DNA of 48,163 nt. Origin: Rhodopseudomonas pentothenatexigens. Its GTDB lineage: Bacteria > Pseudomonadota > Alphaproteobacteria > Rhizobiales > Xanthobacteraceae. Numbering within the stretch: the first letter of the stretch is position 1; each line of letters begins with the position of its first letter. Both the position numbers and the translations under genes were made by a program. A model generated the notes under the pieces. It made no database searches and was not told the DNA's origin. It was given only the letters and a program-made list of their open reading frames with translations. The stretch spans positions 1 through 48,163 of the forward strand of contig NZ_UFQQ01000033.1 in the NCBI RefSeq assembly GCF_900218015.1. The letters run 5' to 3'. This document shows, one piece after another, positions 8,638 through 15,921 of this stretch.

Positions 8638-9528
8638 ATGTACCACGACGTCATTGTCATCGGCGGCTCCTATGCCGGAATGGCCGCCGCGCTCCAGCTC
8701 GTTCGTGCGCGCCGCAGCGTGCGGGTGATCGATGCGGGCCGGCGCCGCAACCGCTTCGCCGCGCATTCGCACGGCTTCCTGTCGCAGGACGGCGCCGATC
8801 CGGCGGCGATTGCTGCCACCGCGCGCCGGCAGCTCGAAGCCTACCCGACGCTGAGCTGGGTCGACGATACCGCGCACGCAGCGAGCGGCCGCAAAGACGC
8901 GTTCGTGGTCGACACCGGCGACGGCGCACGACACCACGCCCGGCGGCTGTTGTTCGCCACCGGCGTCTCCGACACGCTGCCGGCGATCGCAGGGCTGCAG
9001 GAGCGCTGGGGCTTCAGCGTGTTTCTCTGTCCGTATTGCCACGGCTACGAGCTCGACAAAGGCCGCATCGCAGTGATCGCCACCGGGCCGATGTCGCTGC
9101 ATCAGGCGCAGTTGCTGCCGGAATGGGGCGAGGTGACGCTGTTCACCAACGCCGCGGTGGTGCTCGACGACGCCGGGCGGGACGATCTGGCCGCGCGTGG
9201 CGTCACCATCGACGAGACGCCGGTCGCGCGGGTCGACGGCCACGCCGATGTCGTGCTGAGCGACGGAAGGACGCTGCCGTTCGCCGGCATCTTCACCACC
9301 AGCCGCAACGCGCCGGCGACGCCGATCGCACAAGCGCTGGGGTGCGCGCTCACCGAAACCCCGTTCGGCACCCAGATTCAAACCGATGACGGCAAGCAGA
9401 CCAGCGTGCCCGGTGCGTTCGCCTGCGGCGACGCGGCACGGGTGCCGCATTCGCTGTCGCTGGCGATCGCCGACGGGGCCTGGGCCGGCGCCGGCCTGCA
9501 CCGGTCGCTGGTCTGGCCGGAGGCATGA
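8638..9528 (+). CDS. Thioredoxin reductase-like FAD/NAD(P) oxidoreductase
   Basis: 296 residues. The N-terminus VIVIGGSYAGMAAAL is the FAD-binding GxGxxG-type motif, and a redox pair CPYC lies at Cys131 and Cys134, the position of the CxxC in thioredoxin reductase. The C-terminal FACGDAAR motif closes the FAD site. A clear central NADPH GxGxxA motif is not visible (VIATGPMSLHQA stands in its place), as in the thioredoxin reductase-like proteins that use other electron donors. Co-transcribed with the Rrf2 regulator (10-base gap, GGGAG binding site). Likely role: thiol/disulfide or peroxide stress; substrate unknown. Confidence 0.85.
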   Translation: MYHDVIVIGGSYAGMAAALQLVRARRSVRVIDAGRRRNRFAAHSHGFLSQDGADPAAIAATARRQLEAYPTLSWVDDTAHAASGRKDAFVVDTGDGARHHARRLLFATGVSDTLPAIAGLQERWGFSVFLCPYCHGYELDKGRIAVIATGPMSLHQAQLLPEWGEVTLFTNAAVVLDDAGRDDLAARGVTIDETPVARVDGHADVVLSDGRTLPFAGIFTTSRNAPATPIAQALGCALTETPFGTQIQTDDGKQTSVPGAFACGDAARVPHSLSLAIADGAWAGAGLHRSLVWPEA

Positions 9529-9561
9529 GCGCCGTATAGCGCGCTCACGCCGGACCGGACG

Positions 9562-10173
9562 CTACGCCTTCGCCGATGGCCGGGCGTCGATCCGCTTGAA
9601 CCACTCCGCGATGGTGGTGTTGGCCGGATCGAGCGGCTGGCCGACCTTCGCGCCGAAATCGAGCCAGCCGTACAGCAGCAGATCGGCGAGCGTCAGCCGC
9701 GAGCCGCAGACGTAGTCCTTGCCCTGCATCTGCTGGTTCATCCACCGGATCCGGTCGGCCGCCATCTTCTTCAGGCCCGGCGCCGCCTCCGGCACGCACA
9801 CCATACGGTCCTGAAACATCTTCAGGCCTTCGGCGAAGCGGAAGCCGTTGGTCAGCGGCTCGCAGATGTAGAGGTCGATCCGCCGCGTCCACATCCGGCA
9901 TTCGGCGCGCTCTTCCGGCGTGGTGCCGATCAGCGGCGGCTCTGGATGCTTCTCCTCGAGATATTCGCAGATCGCGGTGACCTCCGCCAAGAAGCTGCCA
10001 TTGTCGAGTTCGAGAGTAGGAGTCTGGCCGTGGGGATTGCGCACGAGATGTTCGGGCTTTCGATTCTCGCCGGCGCGGATGTCGAGCGTTTGGGTCGGAA
10101 TCGTCAGACCCTTTTCGGCGATGAACATTCGCACCAGGCGCGGATTGGGTCCGATCGAATCGTACAGCTTCAT
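9562..10173 (-). CDS. Glutathione S-transferase family protein
   Basis: 203 residues with an N-terminal thioredoxin fold and C-terminal helical domain. The N-terminal site reads YDSIGPNPRLVRMFIAEKG, and the glutathione gamma-Glu contact motif reads FLAEVTAICEYLEE, where canonical GSTs have ES-A-I; the variant V-T may change glutathione contacts. PHGQTPTLELDNG contains the cis-Pro. No active-site Cys is visible, so a Ser/Tyr-type or noncatalytic member is likely. It converges with the flavoprotein gene and shares a promoter region with the divergent gene at 10383. AGGGAGA precedes the ATG at good spacing. Confidence 0.87.
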   Translation of the reverse strand: MKLYDSIGPNPRLVRMFIAEKGLTIPTQTLDIRAGENRKPEHLVRNPHGQTPTLELDNGSFLAEVTAICEYLEEKHPEPPLIGTTPEERAECRMWTRRIDLYICEPLTNGFRFAEGLKMFQDRMVCVPEAAPGLKKMAADRIRWMNQQMQGKDYVCGSRLTLADLLLYGWLDFGAKVGQPLDPANTTIAEWFKRIDARPSAKA

Positions 10174-10382
10174 GGTCGTCTCCCTGATCGGCGCTTGGCT
10201 GCGCCTTGTGATGATCGATCTGTCCTAGCCCGGGACACCGTGCGGTGCAAAGCCGCGCGGTGAGAATTCCTGTGCGCGCTCTTCACGATTCGTGAAATTT
10301 CCGTAACCGTCGGGGGAAGTAACGATTTCGCAAGTAATCAAAGTTAGCGATTAGTAGCAGTTTGATCCGGAGGATGAGAGAC

Positions 10383-11342
10383 GTGGACGAGCATCGCAAC
10401 GAGCCCATCGGCGAACAGCAGACCGGCCCGGCCGCCGCGGCCGAAGGAGCGCAGTCCGCTGCGTCCCGGGACGACAGCTCGGCCGCGGACCACGCGACGC
10501 CGGCCAACTCGCACGCCGCCACAGACGCCGCCAAGCCGGACGCCGGTCAGTCGGAGGCCGATGCGGCAGCCGGCGGCAGCCGTCCGCGTCCCGGAACGGT
10601 GACGATCATGGCGCCGTCGCGCCGTGAGGATCTGTATCGGCATTGGGACGACGAAATCGAAGTCGAGGCGCCGGACGAGGCCAGCCAATCCGCCGCTCAC
10701 CGCTTCGGTTTGCGCAAGCTCGCGGCCGTCGCCGCCGCGGTGATTCTCGCGGCGATCGCCGGCGCGGTCGGTGGCGCGCTCGCCACCGCCGGGCTGTCGC
10801 AGCGGAGCGACGCCGACACCACCGCGGCGTCGGCGCAGGTCAAGACTCTTGACACGCAGGTCGCCCAGTTGCAGACCGAACTGTCGGCGCTCAAGGCGGA
10901 TCTCGATCGCGCCGCCAAGCAGAGTTCGGCGCAGCTCGGCAAGACGGCGGACCGGATCGAAAAGCTGGAAAAGGCGCAGGCCGAACCGGCGGCGAAGCTC
11001 GCCAAGCTGACCGAGACGGTCGAGAAGCTGCGCACCGCGCAGGCGCAACCGGCCGCAACGCCGGCACCGGCCAACGTCGCAGCCGTCGCCGCCAAGGACG
11101 TCACCGGCTCGATCGCGCCCAAGCCCGAGCCGGCGAAGTCGCAGCCGGGCCGGTTGCCGACGATCGATGGTTGGGTGCTGCGCGACGTCTATGACGGTGG
11201 CGCGGTGGTCGAAGGCCGCTCCGGCACCTACGAAGTCTATGCCGGTGACCCGCTCCCGGGTGTCGGCCGGGTCGATGCGATTCGCCGGCAGGACGGTCGC
11301 TGGGTGGTGGTCACCAGCCGCGGGCTGATCGTCTCGCGCTGA
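10383..11342 (+). CDS. Membrane-anchored coiled-coil protein of unknown function
   Basis: I chose the GTG at 10383 because GGAGG at 10369-10373 lies 9 bases before it; an in-frame ATG at 10374 would touch the binding site. The 319-residue product has a disordered Ala/Gly/acidic N-terminus (to about residue 75), one membrane segment rich in Ala (about 111-140), a heptad-like coiled coil with many Lys/Leu/Ala (about 150-230), an Ala/Pro linker, and a conserved-looking C-terminal domain of about 55 residues (GWVLRDVYDGGAVVEGRSG to the end). The topology suggests a cytoplasmic tail and a periplasmic coiled coil plus domain. I do not recognise a named family. A strong terminator follows. Confidence 0.8.
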   Translation: MDEHRNEPIGEQQTGPAAAAEGAQSAASRDDSSAADHATPANSHAATDAAKPDAGQSEADAAAGGSRPRPGTVTIMAPSRREDLYRHWDDEIEVEAPDEASQSAAHRFGLRKLAAVAAAVILAAIAGAVGGALATAGLSQRSDADTTAASAQVKTLDTQVAQLQTELSALKADLDRAAKQSSAQLGKTADRIEKLEKAQAEPAAKLAKLTETVEKLRTAQAQPAATPAPANVAAVAAKDVTGSIAPKPEPAKSQPGRLPTIDGWVLRDVYDGGAVVEGRSGTYEVYAGDPLPGVGRVDAIRRQDGRWVVVTSRGLIVSR

Positions 11343-11370
11343 GCGCGCAGCGTCATTCCTAAAACTTTAG

Positions 11371-11404
11371 CGGCGCCGGCTGTAAGACAGCCGGCGCCGT
11401 TTTG
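11371..11404 (+). terminator. Intrinsic terminator
   Basis: A perfect 12-base stem (CGGCGCCGGCTG at 11371-11382 with its complement at 11388-11399), 5-base loop TAAGA, followed by TTTTGATTT. It ends the coiled-coil gene. An upstream AAAACTTT stretch gives partial bidirectional character, so it may also serve the convergent HEAT-repeat gene ending at 11452. Confidence 0.85.
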
Positions 11405-11451
11405 ATTTGGCTTCCCCGCGGAGCCTCGCTGCCACCGCGGGTTGTTTCAGC

Positions 11452-12429
11452 TCACGCCCCGGCTCTGGCCCTGCTCGCGGCGATCTGCTGGAGCGCCCAG
11501 CGGGCGTTCTTGCGGACATCCGGATCGAGGTCGTCGGCGATCAGCACCAGATAAGGCTCGCCGTCGGGGGAGGCGATCTCGCCCAGCGCGGCGGCTGCTT
11601 CTTTCCGGAGATTGGCCTGTTCGTGGGTGACGCATTGGCCGATCGGCCGCACCGCCTGCAGCGCCTTGAGCCGTCCGAGGCTGCGGATCGCCTTGAGCCG
11701 TACCTGCCAGAACTCGTCGGCGAGGCGTCCGATCAGCGGCTCGATGGCAATCGCTCCGCGGGCGTTGAGACCGAGTGTTTCCGCCGCCATTTCGCGTACC
11801 ATCCAGTCGGCATCCTCGAGCGCGCGGACGATGGTTTCGGCGGCGATCTTCATGTGCGAGAACGCCAGCGCGCTCACCGCGGCGCGGCGGACATGCGGAT
11901 CGGGATCGCCGATCAGCGCCGTCAGCGCCGGGATCGATTCCTCGAGTTTGAGGAAGCCGATCACGCCGATCGCCTGCACCCGCACCGCGGCGTCGCCGTC
12001 CTGCAACGCTTCGAGCGCCGGCTTCAGCGTATCCTTGCGCCGCAGCTCCTTCAGCGCCCGCAGCGCGCCGCTGCGGACGAAGGCGTGGCCGTGTTTGACC
12101 AGCGGCAGGATCGCGTCGGCCGCCGCCGGGTCCTTGAACTCGGCGAGGCTGTCGGCCGCCGCCGCGGCGACGATGCGCTCCGGATCGACCAGCAGGCGAA
12201 CCAGCGCCTCGGCGGCCTCCGGTCCGTCGAACTCGCCGAGCGCCATCGCGGTCTGCTGCCGAACGCCGGCGTCGGGATCCGCCACCATGTTGGCGAGGTG
12301 GCCGACGGCCGCCGGATCGCCGGAATGGCCGAGCGCGATGATCGCGACCCGTCGCTCCGCCGGGTCTGCCGCCTGCAGGCGGTCGTCGGCGTCGTCGAGA
12401 TCGTCGTAGGATTCGAACGGGCTCGACAT
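11452..12429 (-). CDS. HEAT-repeat protein of the AprBA-like cluster
   Basis: 325 residues made of about nine HEAT/PBS-lyase-type repeats of some 31 residues, each with a pattern like D-P--V---A---L--L (for example DPAERRVAIIALGHSGDPAA, DPDPHVRRAAVSALAFS, DEFWQVRLKAIRSLGRLKAL). Such solenoids bind proteins or help insert cofactors, and E-Z type HEAT proteins also attach bilins. The start at 12429 has GAGGTGATC in front. It follows the ferredoxin gene with a 2-base gap, so it is the last gene of the flavoprotein-ferredoxin operon. I infer an assembly or scaffold role for that enzyme; no catalytic motif is seen. Confidence 0.85.
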   Translation of the reverse strand: MSSPFESYDDLDDADDRLQAADPAERRVAIIALGHSGDPAAVGHLANMVADPDAGVRQQTAMALGEFDGPEAAEALVRLLVDPERIVAAAAADSLAEFKDPAAADAILPLVKHGHAFVRSGALRALKELRRKDTLKPALEALQDGDAAVRVQAIGVIGFLKLEESIPALTALIGDPDPHVRRAAVSALAFSHMKIAAETIVRALEDADWMVREMAAETLGLNARGAIAIEPLIGRLADEFWQVRLKAIRSLGRLKALQAVRPIGQCVTHEQANLRKEAAAALGEIASPDGEPYLVLIADDLDPDVRKNARWALQQIAASRARAGA

Positions 12430-12431
12430 GA

Positions 12432-12665
12432 TCACCTCAACAGATAGGGGATGTTGACGGTGACCGCCCCGGTGGGGCAATCGGCTTCGCACGGCATGCA
12501 GTACCAGCATTCGTCGTAGGCCATGTAGGCCTTGCCGGTCATGTCGCTGATCCGCAGGACGTCGAGCGGGCAGACGTCGACGCAGACGGTGCACCCCTTG
12601 TCGGCGATGCACTTGGCGTCGTCGACGACGACCGGCACCGTAGTCTGATAACTGGCGAGAGGCAT
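12432..12665 (-). CDS. 2x[4Fe-4S] ferredoxin, AprB-like
   Basis: 77 residues. The first cluster motif is Cys19-x5-Cys25-x2-Cys28-x3-Cys32-Pro; the second is Cys53-x2-Cys56-x2-Cys59-x3-Cys63-Pro. The DECWYCMPCEADCPTGAV stretch and the C-x5-C spacing match the electron-transfer subunit (AprB) of APS reductase better than generic bacterial ferredoxin. It lacks the long C-terminal tail of true AprB (about 150 residues), which in that enzyme wraps around AprA. The gene lies 29 bases after the AprA-like flavoprotein gene, on the same strand, and 2 bases before the HEAT gene. Likely role: pass electrons between Fpr and the flavoprotein. Confidence 0.9.
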   Translation of the reverse strand: MPLASYQTTVPVVVDDAKCIADKGCTVCVDVCPLDVLRISDMTGKAYMAYDECWYCMPCEADCPTGAVTVNIPYLLR

Positions 12666-12694
12666 GTGTCCGTTCTCCTGGTTGGGTGTGGGCG

Positions 12695-14437
12695 TCAGGC
12701 GGTGGCGCGGATGCGCTGCTTGTCGTAGAGGTCCTTCTCCTCGTCGGCGATCGGCACGACGTAGGGCTCGACCGCCCGCTTCTCGCTGGTCATCTTGTCA
12801 TTCTGCTTGCTGAGCAGCGTGTGGCAGAACCAGTTCTCGTTGTCCTTGTCGGGGAAATCGGTGCGCCAGTGATACAGGCCCCACCGGCTCTCCTCGCGAT
12901 AAAGCGAGGCGTGCGCGGCCATGTCGGCGCAGTCCATGATCGACGCCGTTTCCAGCGCGCGCAGCAGTTCGTGCGAGTTGCGCGCCATCATCCGCTGCTC
13001 CATGTCGTCGCGGACCTCGGCGAGCCGGCGCATGCCGAGCTCGTACTTCCGCGTCACCTTCGGCGGCTGCAGATAGTCGTTGACCAGGCGCCGGGCCTTG
13101 TACTCGATCTGGTTCGGCGGGATGCCGTCCTCGCGCCGCGTCGGCGCCAGCACCCGGTCGCGCTCGCGCGCGACCTCGGCGGCGTCGATGTCGGCGAAAT
13201 CGTGGTTGTCGGCGAACTCCATCGCGTCGAGCCCGGCGAACGAGCCGTTGGTGAAGGCGCCGAGCATGTAGTTGTGCGGCACGCTGGCCATGTCGCCGGC
13301 GGCGTAGAGCCCCGGCACCGTGGTGCGCGCATTGTCGTCGACGAACACGCCGGAGGCGCTGTGGCCGCTGCACAGGCCGATCTCGGAGATGTGCATCTCG
13401 ATCGATTCCTGGCGATAGTCGATGCCGCGGCCCTGCTGGAACAGGCCGCGGGTCGGTCGCTCGACCTTGTGAAGAGTCGATTCGATTTCCTCGATGGTCT
13501 TGTCGTGCAAGTGCTTGAGCTGCAGGAACACCGGGCCCTTGCCGGACAGCAGCTCGTTGTAGAACTCCAGCATCATCTGGCCCGACCAGTAGTCGCACTC
13601 GATGAAGCGGCGGTCCTCGTTATTGGCGGTGTAGGCGCCGAACGGGCCGGCCACATAGGCGCAGGCGGGACCGTTGTAGTCCTTGATCAGCGGATTGATC
13701 TGATAGCACTCGAGATTGGCGAGTGCGGCGCCGGCGTGATACGCCATCGCGTAGCCATCGCCGGAATTGGCGGCGTTCTCGTAGGTGCCGAACATGTAGC
13801 CCGAGGTCGGCAGCCCGAGCCGGCCGGCGGCGCCGGTGCACAGGATCACCGCCTTGGCCTTGAACACCAGGAACTCGGCGGTGCGGGTGTTGACACTGAC
13901 CGCGCCGGCGATCCGGCCGTCGGCGCCCTTCAGCAGCCGCGTCGCCATGTAGCGATTGGAGATCAAGATGCGCGCCCGCCGCAACTGCCGGTACAGCGCC
14001 TTCTTGACGGTCTCGCCGTTCGGCATCGGCAGCACATAGGTGCCGATGTGGTGCACCTTCTTCACCGCATAATCGCCGTTCTCGTTCTTGAGAAAGCGGA
14101 TGCCGAAGCTGTCGAGTTCCTCGATGATCGAGTAGCAATTCTGGGCGTATTTGTAGACGGCCTTCTGATCGACGATGCCGTCGTTGGCGATGGTGATTTC
14201 CTTGGTGTACTGCTCCGGTGTGGCGTAGCCCGGGATCACCGCGTTGTTGAGGCCGTCCATCCCCATCGAGATCGCGCCGGAGCGCTTGACGTTGGCCTTT
14301 TCCAGAAGGACGACGTTCGCCTTCGGGTTCTTCATCTTGGCCTTCAAAGCGGCCATCGGACCGGCGGTGCCGCCGCCGATCACCAACACGTCGCACGATA
14401 CTTCCGACAGTCCGTCGACTATCTCATCCATCGCCAT
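12695..14437 (-). CDS. AprA-like / fumarate reductase-family flavoprotein
   Basis: 580 residues. FAD-binding GGGTAG at 21-26; KRSGAISMG at 51-59 occupies the place where SdhA/FrdA carry the His that binds FAD covalently, and no His is there, so FAD is non-covalent, as in AprA (APS reductase alpha). SEIGLCSGHSASG around His359 also resembles the AprA active-site region more than the HxxTMGG loop of fumarate reductase. The C-terminus RTDFPDKDNENW is shared by the superfamily. It is shorter than true AprA (about 640) and no sat, qmo or dsr gene is near. I call it an AprA relative of unknown substrate. Head of an operon with ferredoxin and HEAT genes; a GCAACTAATTGC-like site lies 68 bases upstream. 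Confidence 0.85.
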   Translation of the reverse strand: MAMDEIVDGLSEVSCDVLVIGGGTAGPMAALKAKMKNPKANVVLLEKANVKRSGAISMGMDGLNNAVIPGYATPEQYTKEITIANDGIVDQKAVYKYAQNCYSIIEELDSFGIRFLKNENGDYAVKKVHHIGTYVLPMPNGETVKKALYRQLRRARILISNRYMATRLLKGADGRIAGAVSVNTRTAEFLVFKAKAVILCTGAAGRLGLPTSGYMFGTYENAANSGDGYAMAYHAGAALANLECYQINPLIKDYNGPACAYVAGPFGAYTANNEDRRFIECDYWSGQMMLEFYNELLSGKGPVFLQLKHLHDKTIEEIESTLHKVERPTRGLFQQGRGIDYRQESIEMHISEIGLCSGHSASGVFVDDNARTTVPGLYAAGDMASVPHNYMLGAFTNGSFAGLDAMEFADNHDFADIDAAEVARERDRVLAPTRREDGIPPNQIEYKARRLVNDYLQPPKVTRKYELGMRRLAEVRDDMEQRMMARNSHELLRALETASIMDCADMAAHASLYREESRWGLYHWRTDFPDKDNENWFCHTLLSKQNDKMTSEKRAVEPYVVPIADEEKDLYDKQRIRATA

Positions 14438-14505
14438 CTTCTGCTCCTGGTTCCTCGGCGGACCGCCGCTGTGGAGCAGAGTTGTTCAGACGCGCGCCGG
14501 ACGAT

Positions 14506-14519
14506 AGCAATTAGTTGTC
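14506..14519 (-). promoter_or_regulatory. Putative cluster operator, copy 1 (AprA-like promoter)
   Basis: On the minus strand this reads GACAACTAATTGCT, 68 bases before the flavoprotein start codon. It shares CAACTAATTG with the site before fpr and CAACTAAT with the site before the ABC operon. The core is an imperfect palindrome, GCAA-N4-TTGC in its ideal form. The in-cluster Crp/Fnr regulator is the obvious candidate binder (inference). Confidence 0.5.
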
Positions 14520-14546
14520 GCCGGCGCGCGATTTCCGAGCGGGGTG

Positions 14547-15320
14547 TCAGCGCTCGACGAACGCCTTCTCGACCACGAAGTGGCCAGGCTCGCTGTGATT
14601 GCCTTCGCGGAAGCCGCGCTCGCTCAGCATCGCCGGCAGTTCGGCGAGCATCGCCGGGTTGCCGCACAGCATCACCCGGTCGGATTCGAGGTCGAGCCCG
14701 GACTGGCCGAGATCGTCGAACAACTGGCCCGACGCGATCAGATCGGTGACACGACCGCGGTTGCGGAACGGCTCGCGGGTCACGGTCGGGTAGTAGTGCA
14801 GTTTGTCGCGGATCAGGTCGCCGAGGAACTCGTGGCCGCGCAGGCCTTCGACCAGCTGCTCGCCATAGGCCAGTTCGGGAATCTGTCGGCAGCCGTGGAC
14901 CAGCACGATGGATTCGTAGAGATCGTAGATCTCGGGATCCTTGATCAGGCTGGCGAAAGGGGCCAGTCCGGTGCCGGTCGACAGCAGCAACAGCCGCTTG
15001 CCGGGAATCAGATTGCCGGCGATCAGCGTTCCGGTCGCCTTGCGCCCGACCAGGATCTGGTCGCCTTGCTTGATTTTCTGCAACCGTGATGTGAGCGGCC
15101 CGTCGGGCACCTTGATGCTGAAGAACTCCAGCTCTTCCTCATGGTTGGCGCTGGCCATGCTGTAGGCGCGCAGCAGCGGCCGGCCGTCGACCTCGAGGCC
15201 GATCATGGCGAACTGCCCGCTCTGGAACCGGAAACCCGGATCGCGCGTCGCGGTGAAACTGAACAGCGAGTCGGTCCAATGCCGGACCGACAACACCGTT
15301 TCGGTTTGGAATGCACTCAT
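14547..15320 (-). CDS. fpr: Ferredoxin/flavodoxin-NADP+ reductase (Fpr type)
   Basis: 257 residues from the ATG at 15320, the normal length of bacterial subclass I Fpr. FAD-binding RAYSMASANHEEELEFFS (R-x-Y-S), NADP-binding STGTGLAPFAS, and VMLCGNPAM are present, and the C-terminus VEKAFVER has the alphaproteobacterial Fpr ending. It moves electrons between NADPH and ferredoxin. Here it sits 109 bases upstream of the AprA-like operon on the same strand, so NADPH to Fpr to ferredoxin to flavoprotein is a complete chain, in either direction. GAGGAGAAGAGG precedes the start. The frame is open further upstream to 15416, but those residues are not Fpr-like and would cover the promoter. Confidence 0.92.
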   Translation of the reverse strand: MSAFQTETVLSVRHWTDSLFSFTATRDPGFRFQSGQFAMIGLEVDGRPLLRAYSMASANHEEELEFFSIKVPDGPLTSRLQKIKQGDQILVGRKATGTLIAGNLIPGKRLLLLSTGTGLAPFASLIKDPEIYDLYESIVLVHGCRQIPELAYGEQLVEGLRGHEFLGDLIRDKLHYYPTVTREPFRNRGRVTDLIASGQLFDDLGQSGLDLESDRVMLCGNPAMLAELPAMLSERGFREGNHSEPGHFVVEKAFVER

Positions 15321-15412
15321 CCTCTTCTCCTCAAGCGCAGGCGTTCCTGCGTCCGATGAGAGGATGTCGCTGATCTTGGCCCCGTTTCGCAATTTCGAAA
15401 TCGCGGTCGCCG

Positions 15413-15425
15413 TCAATTAGTTGCA
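15413..15425 (-). promoter_or_regulatory. Putative cluster operator, copy 2 (fpr promoter)
   Basis: Minus strand reads TGCAACTAATTGA, 92 bases upstream of the fpr ATG. Ten consecutive bases (CAACTAATTG) match copy 1 upstream of the flavoprotein gene. Confidence 0.5.
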
Positions 15426-15434
15426 AAATTTCCC
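15417..15434 (+). promoter_or_regulatory. Second shared promoter element, copy 1
   Basis: TTAGTTGCAAAATTTCCC here matches TTAGAAGCAAAATTGCCC at 16726-16743 in 15 of 18 positions. Both lie about 115-125 bases before plus-strand start codons (DUF971 at 15550, binding protein at 16867). It overlaps operator copy 2. AT-rich in a GC-rich genome, so it may be an UP-like or second protein-binding site. Confidence 0.35.
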
Positions 15435-15481
15435 GAAGAACTCCTCCAAAAGGCGCGGCGTGCTGTTTTTCCGCGGGTCTG

Positions 15482-15495
15482 AGCAATTTGTTGCT
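15482..15495 (+). promoter_or_regulatory. Putative cluster operator, copy 3 (DUF971 promoter)
   Basis: AGCAATTTGTTGCT is a dyad of AGCAA and TTGCT with a 4-base spacer, the most symmetric copy of the cluster motif, 54 bases before the DUF971 ATG. It fits GCAA-N4-TTGC. The 229-base gap between fpr and the DUF971 gene therefore carries two copies, one near each divergent gene. Confidence 0.5.
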
Positions 15496-15549
15496 AGGCC
15501 CGATGCGGCCTCGTGCCTAGCCTGGGGCCCTTGCGACAGGAGGGATCTC

Positions 15550-15840
15550 ATGGTGACAGTGCACGCTTCCGGCGAAGTCGAGGCCGATCTCGCGTCCTTG
15601 ACTCTGCAGAGCGCGGACGGCCGCACAGCCTCCCTGCCTGCCGAGCGGCTGCGGCTCGCCTGCAAATGCGCCCACTGCATACGGGCGCGGATCGACGGCC
15701 GTTTCCCGGCCGAGTTTCCCGGCGCGGCGATCGTTGCAGTCCGCGATCTCGGCTACGGACTCAACCTGCAGTTTTCCGACGGCCACGATCGCGGCATCTA
15801 TCCGCACGCGTATCTGGCGTCGCTGATCGACGCCGACTGA
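15550..15840 (+). CDS. DUF971 (GBBH-like N-terminal domain) protein
   Basis: 96 residues forming a lone DUF971 domain, the small fold found at the N-terminus of gamma-butyrobetaine hydroxylase and in some Fe-S assembly proteins. Marks are ADGRTASLPAERLRLACKCAHC and IVAVRDLGYGLNLQFSDGHDRGIYPHAYL. The CxCxxC triplet (Cys38, 40, 43) with His75-80 region residues could bind Zn or Fe; in GBBH the equivalent site binds Zn. The start at 15550 has CAGGAGGG 8 bases upstream. It is divergent from fpr and 81 bases before the Crp/Fnr gene. The role is unknown; cofactor delivery to the Fe-S flavoenzyme is a guess from context. Confidence 0.85.
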   Translation: MVTVHASGEVEADLASLTLQSADGRTASLPAERLRLACKCAHCIRARIDGRFPAEFPGAAIVAVRDLGYGLNLQFSDGHDRGIYPHAYLASLIDAD

Positions 15841-15921
15841 GGCGGCACCGCTCATCGCGATTGCTGGCACGAACATTGCTCCGCGTGTGGTCGGTCTGAT
15901 CAACGCGAGAGGCAAATCATC

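Noticed and set aside
12686-14749. 687-residue plus-strand frame opposite the AprA-like gene
   Set aside because: Shadow frame; the minus strand has FAD motifs and operon structure.
15528-15545. TGG...TTGC resemblance to a sigma-54 promoter before the DUF971 gene
   Set aside because: Spacing between the GG and GC elements is far too short, and no enhancer-binding regulator is nearby.
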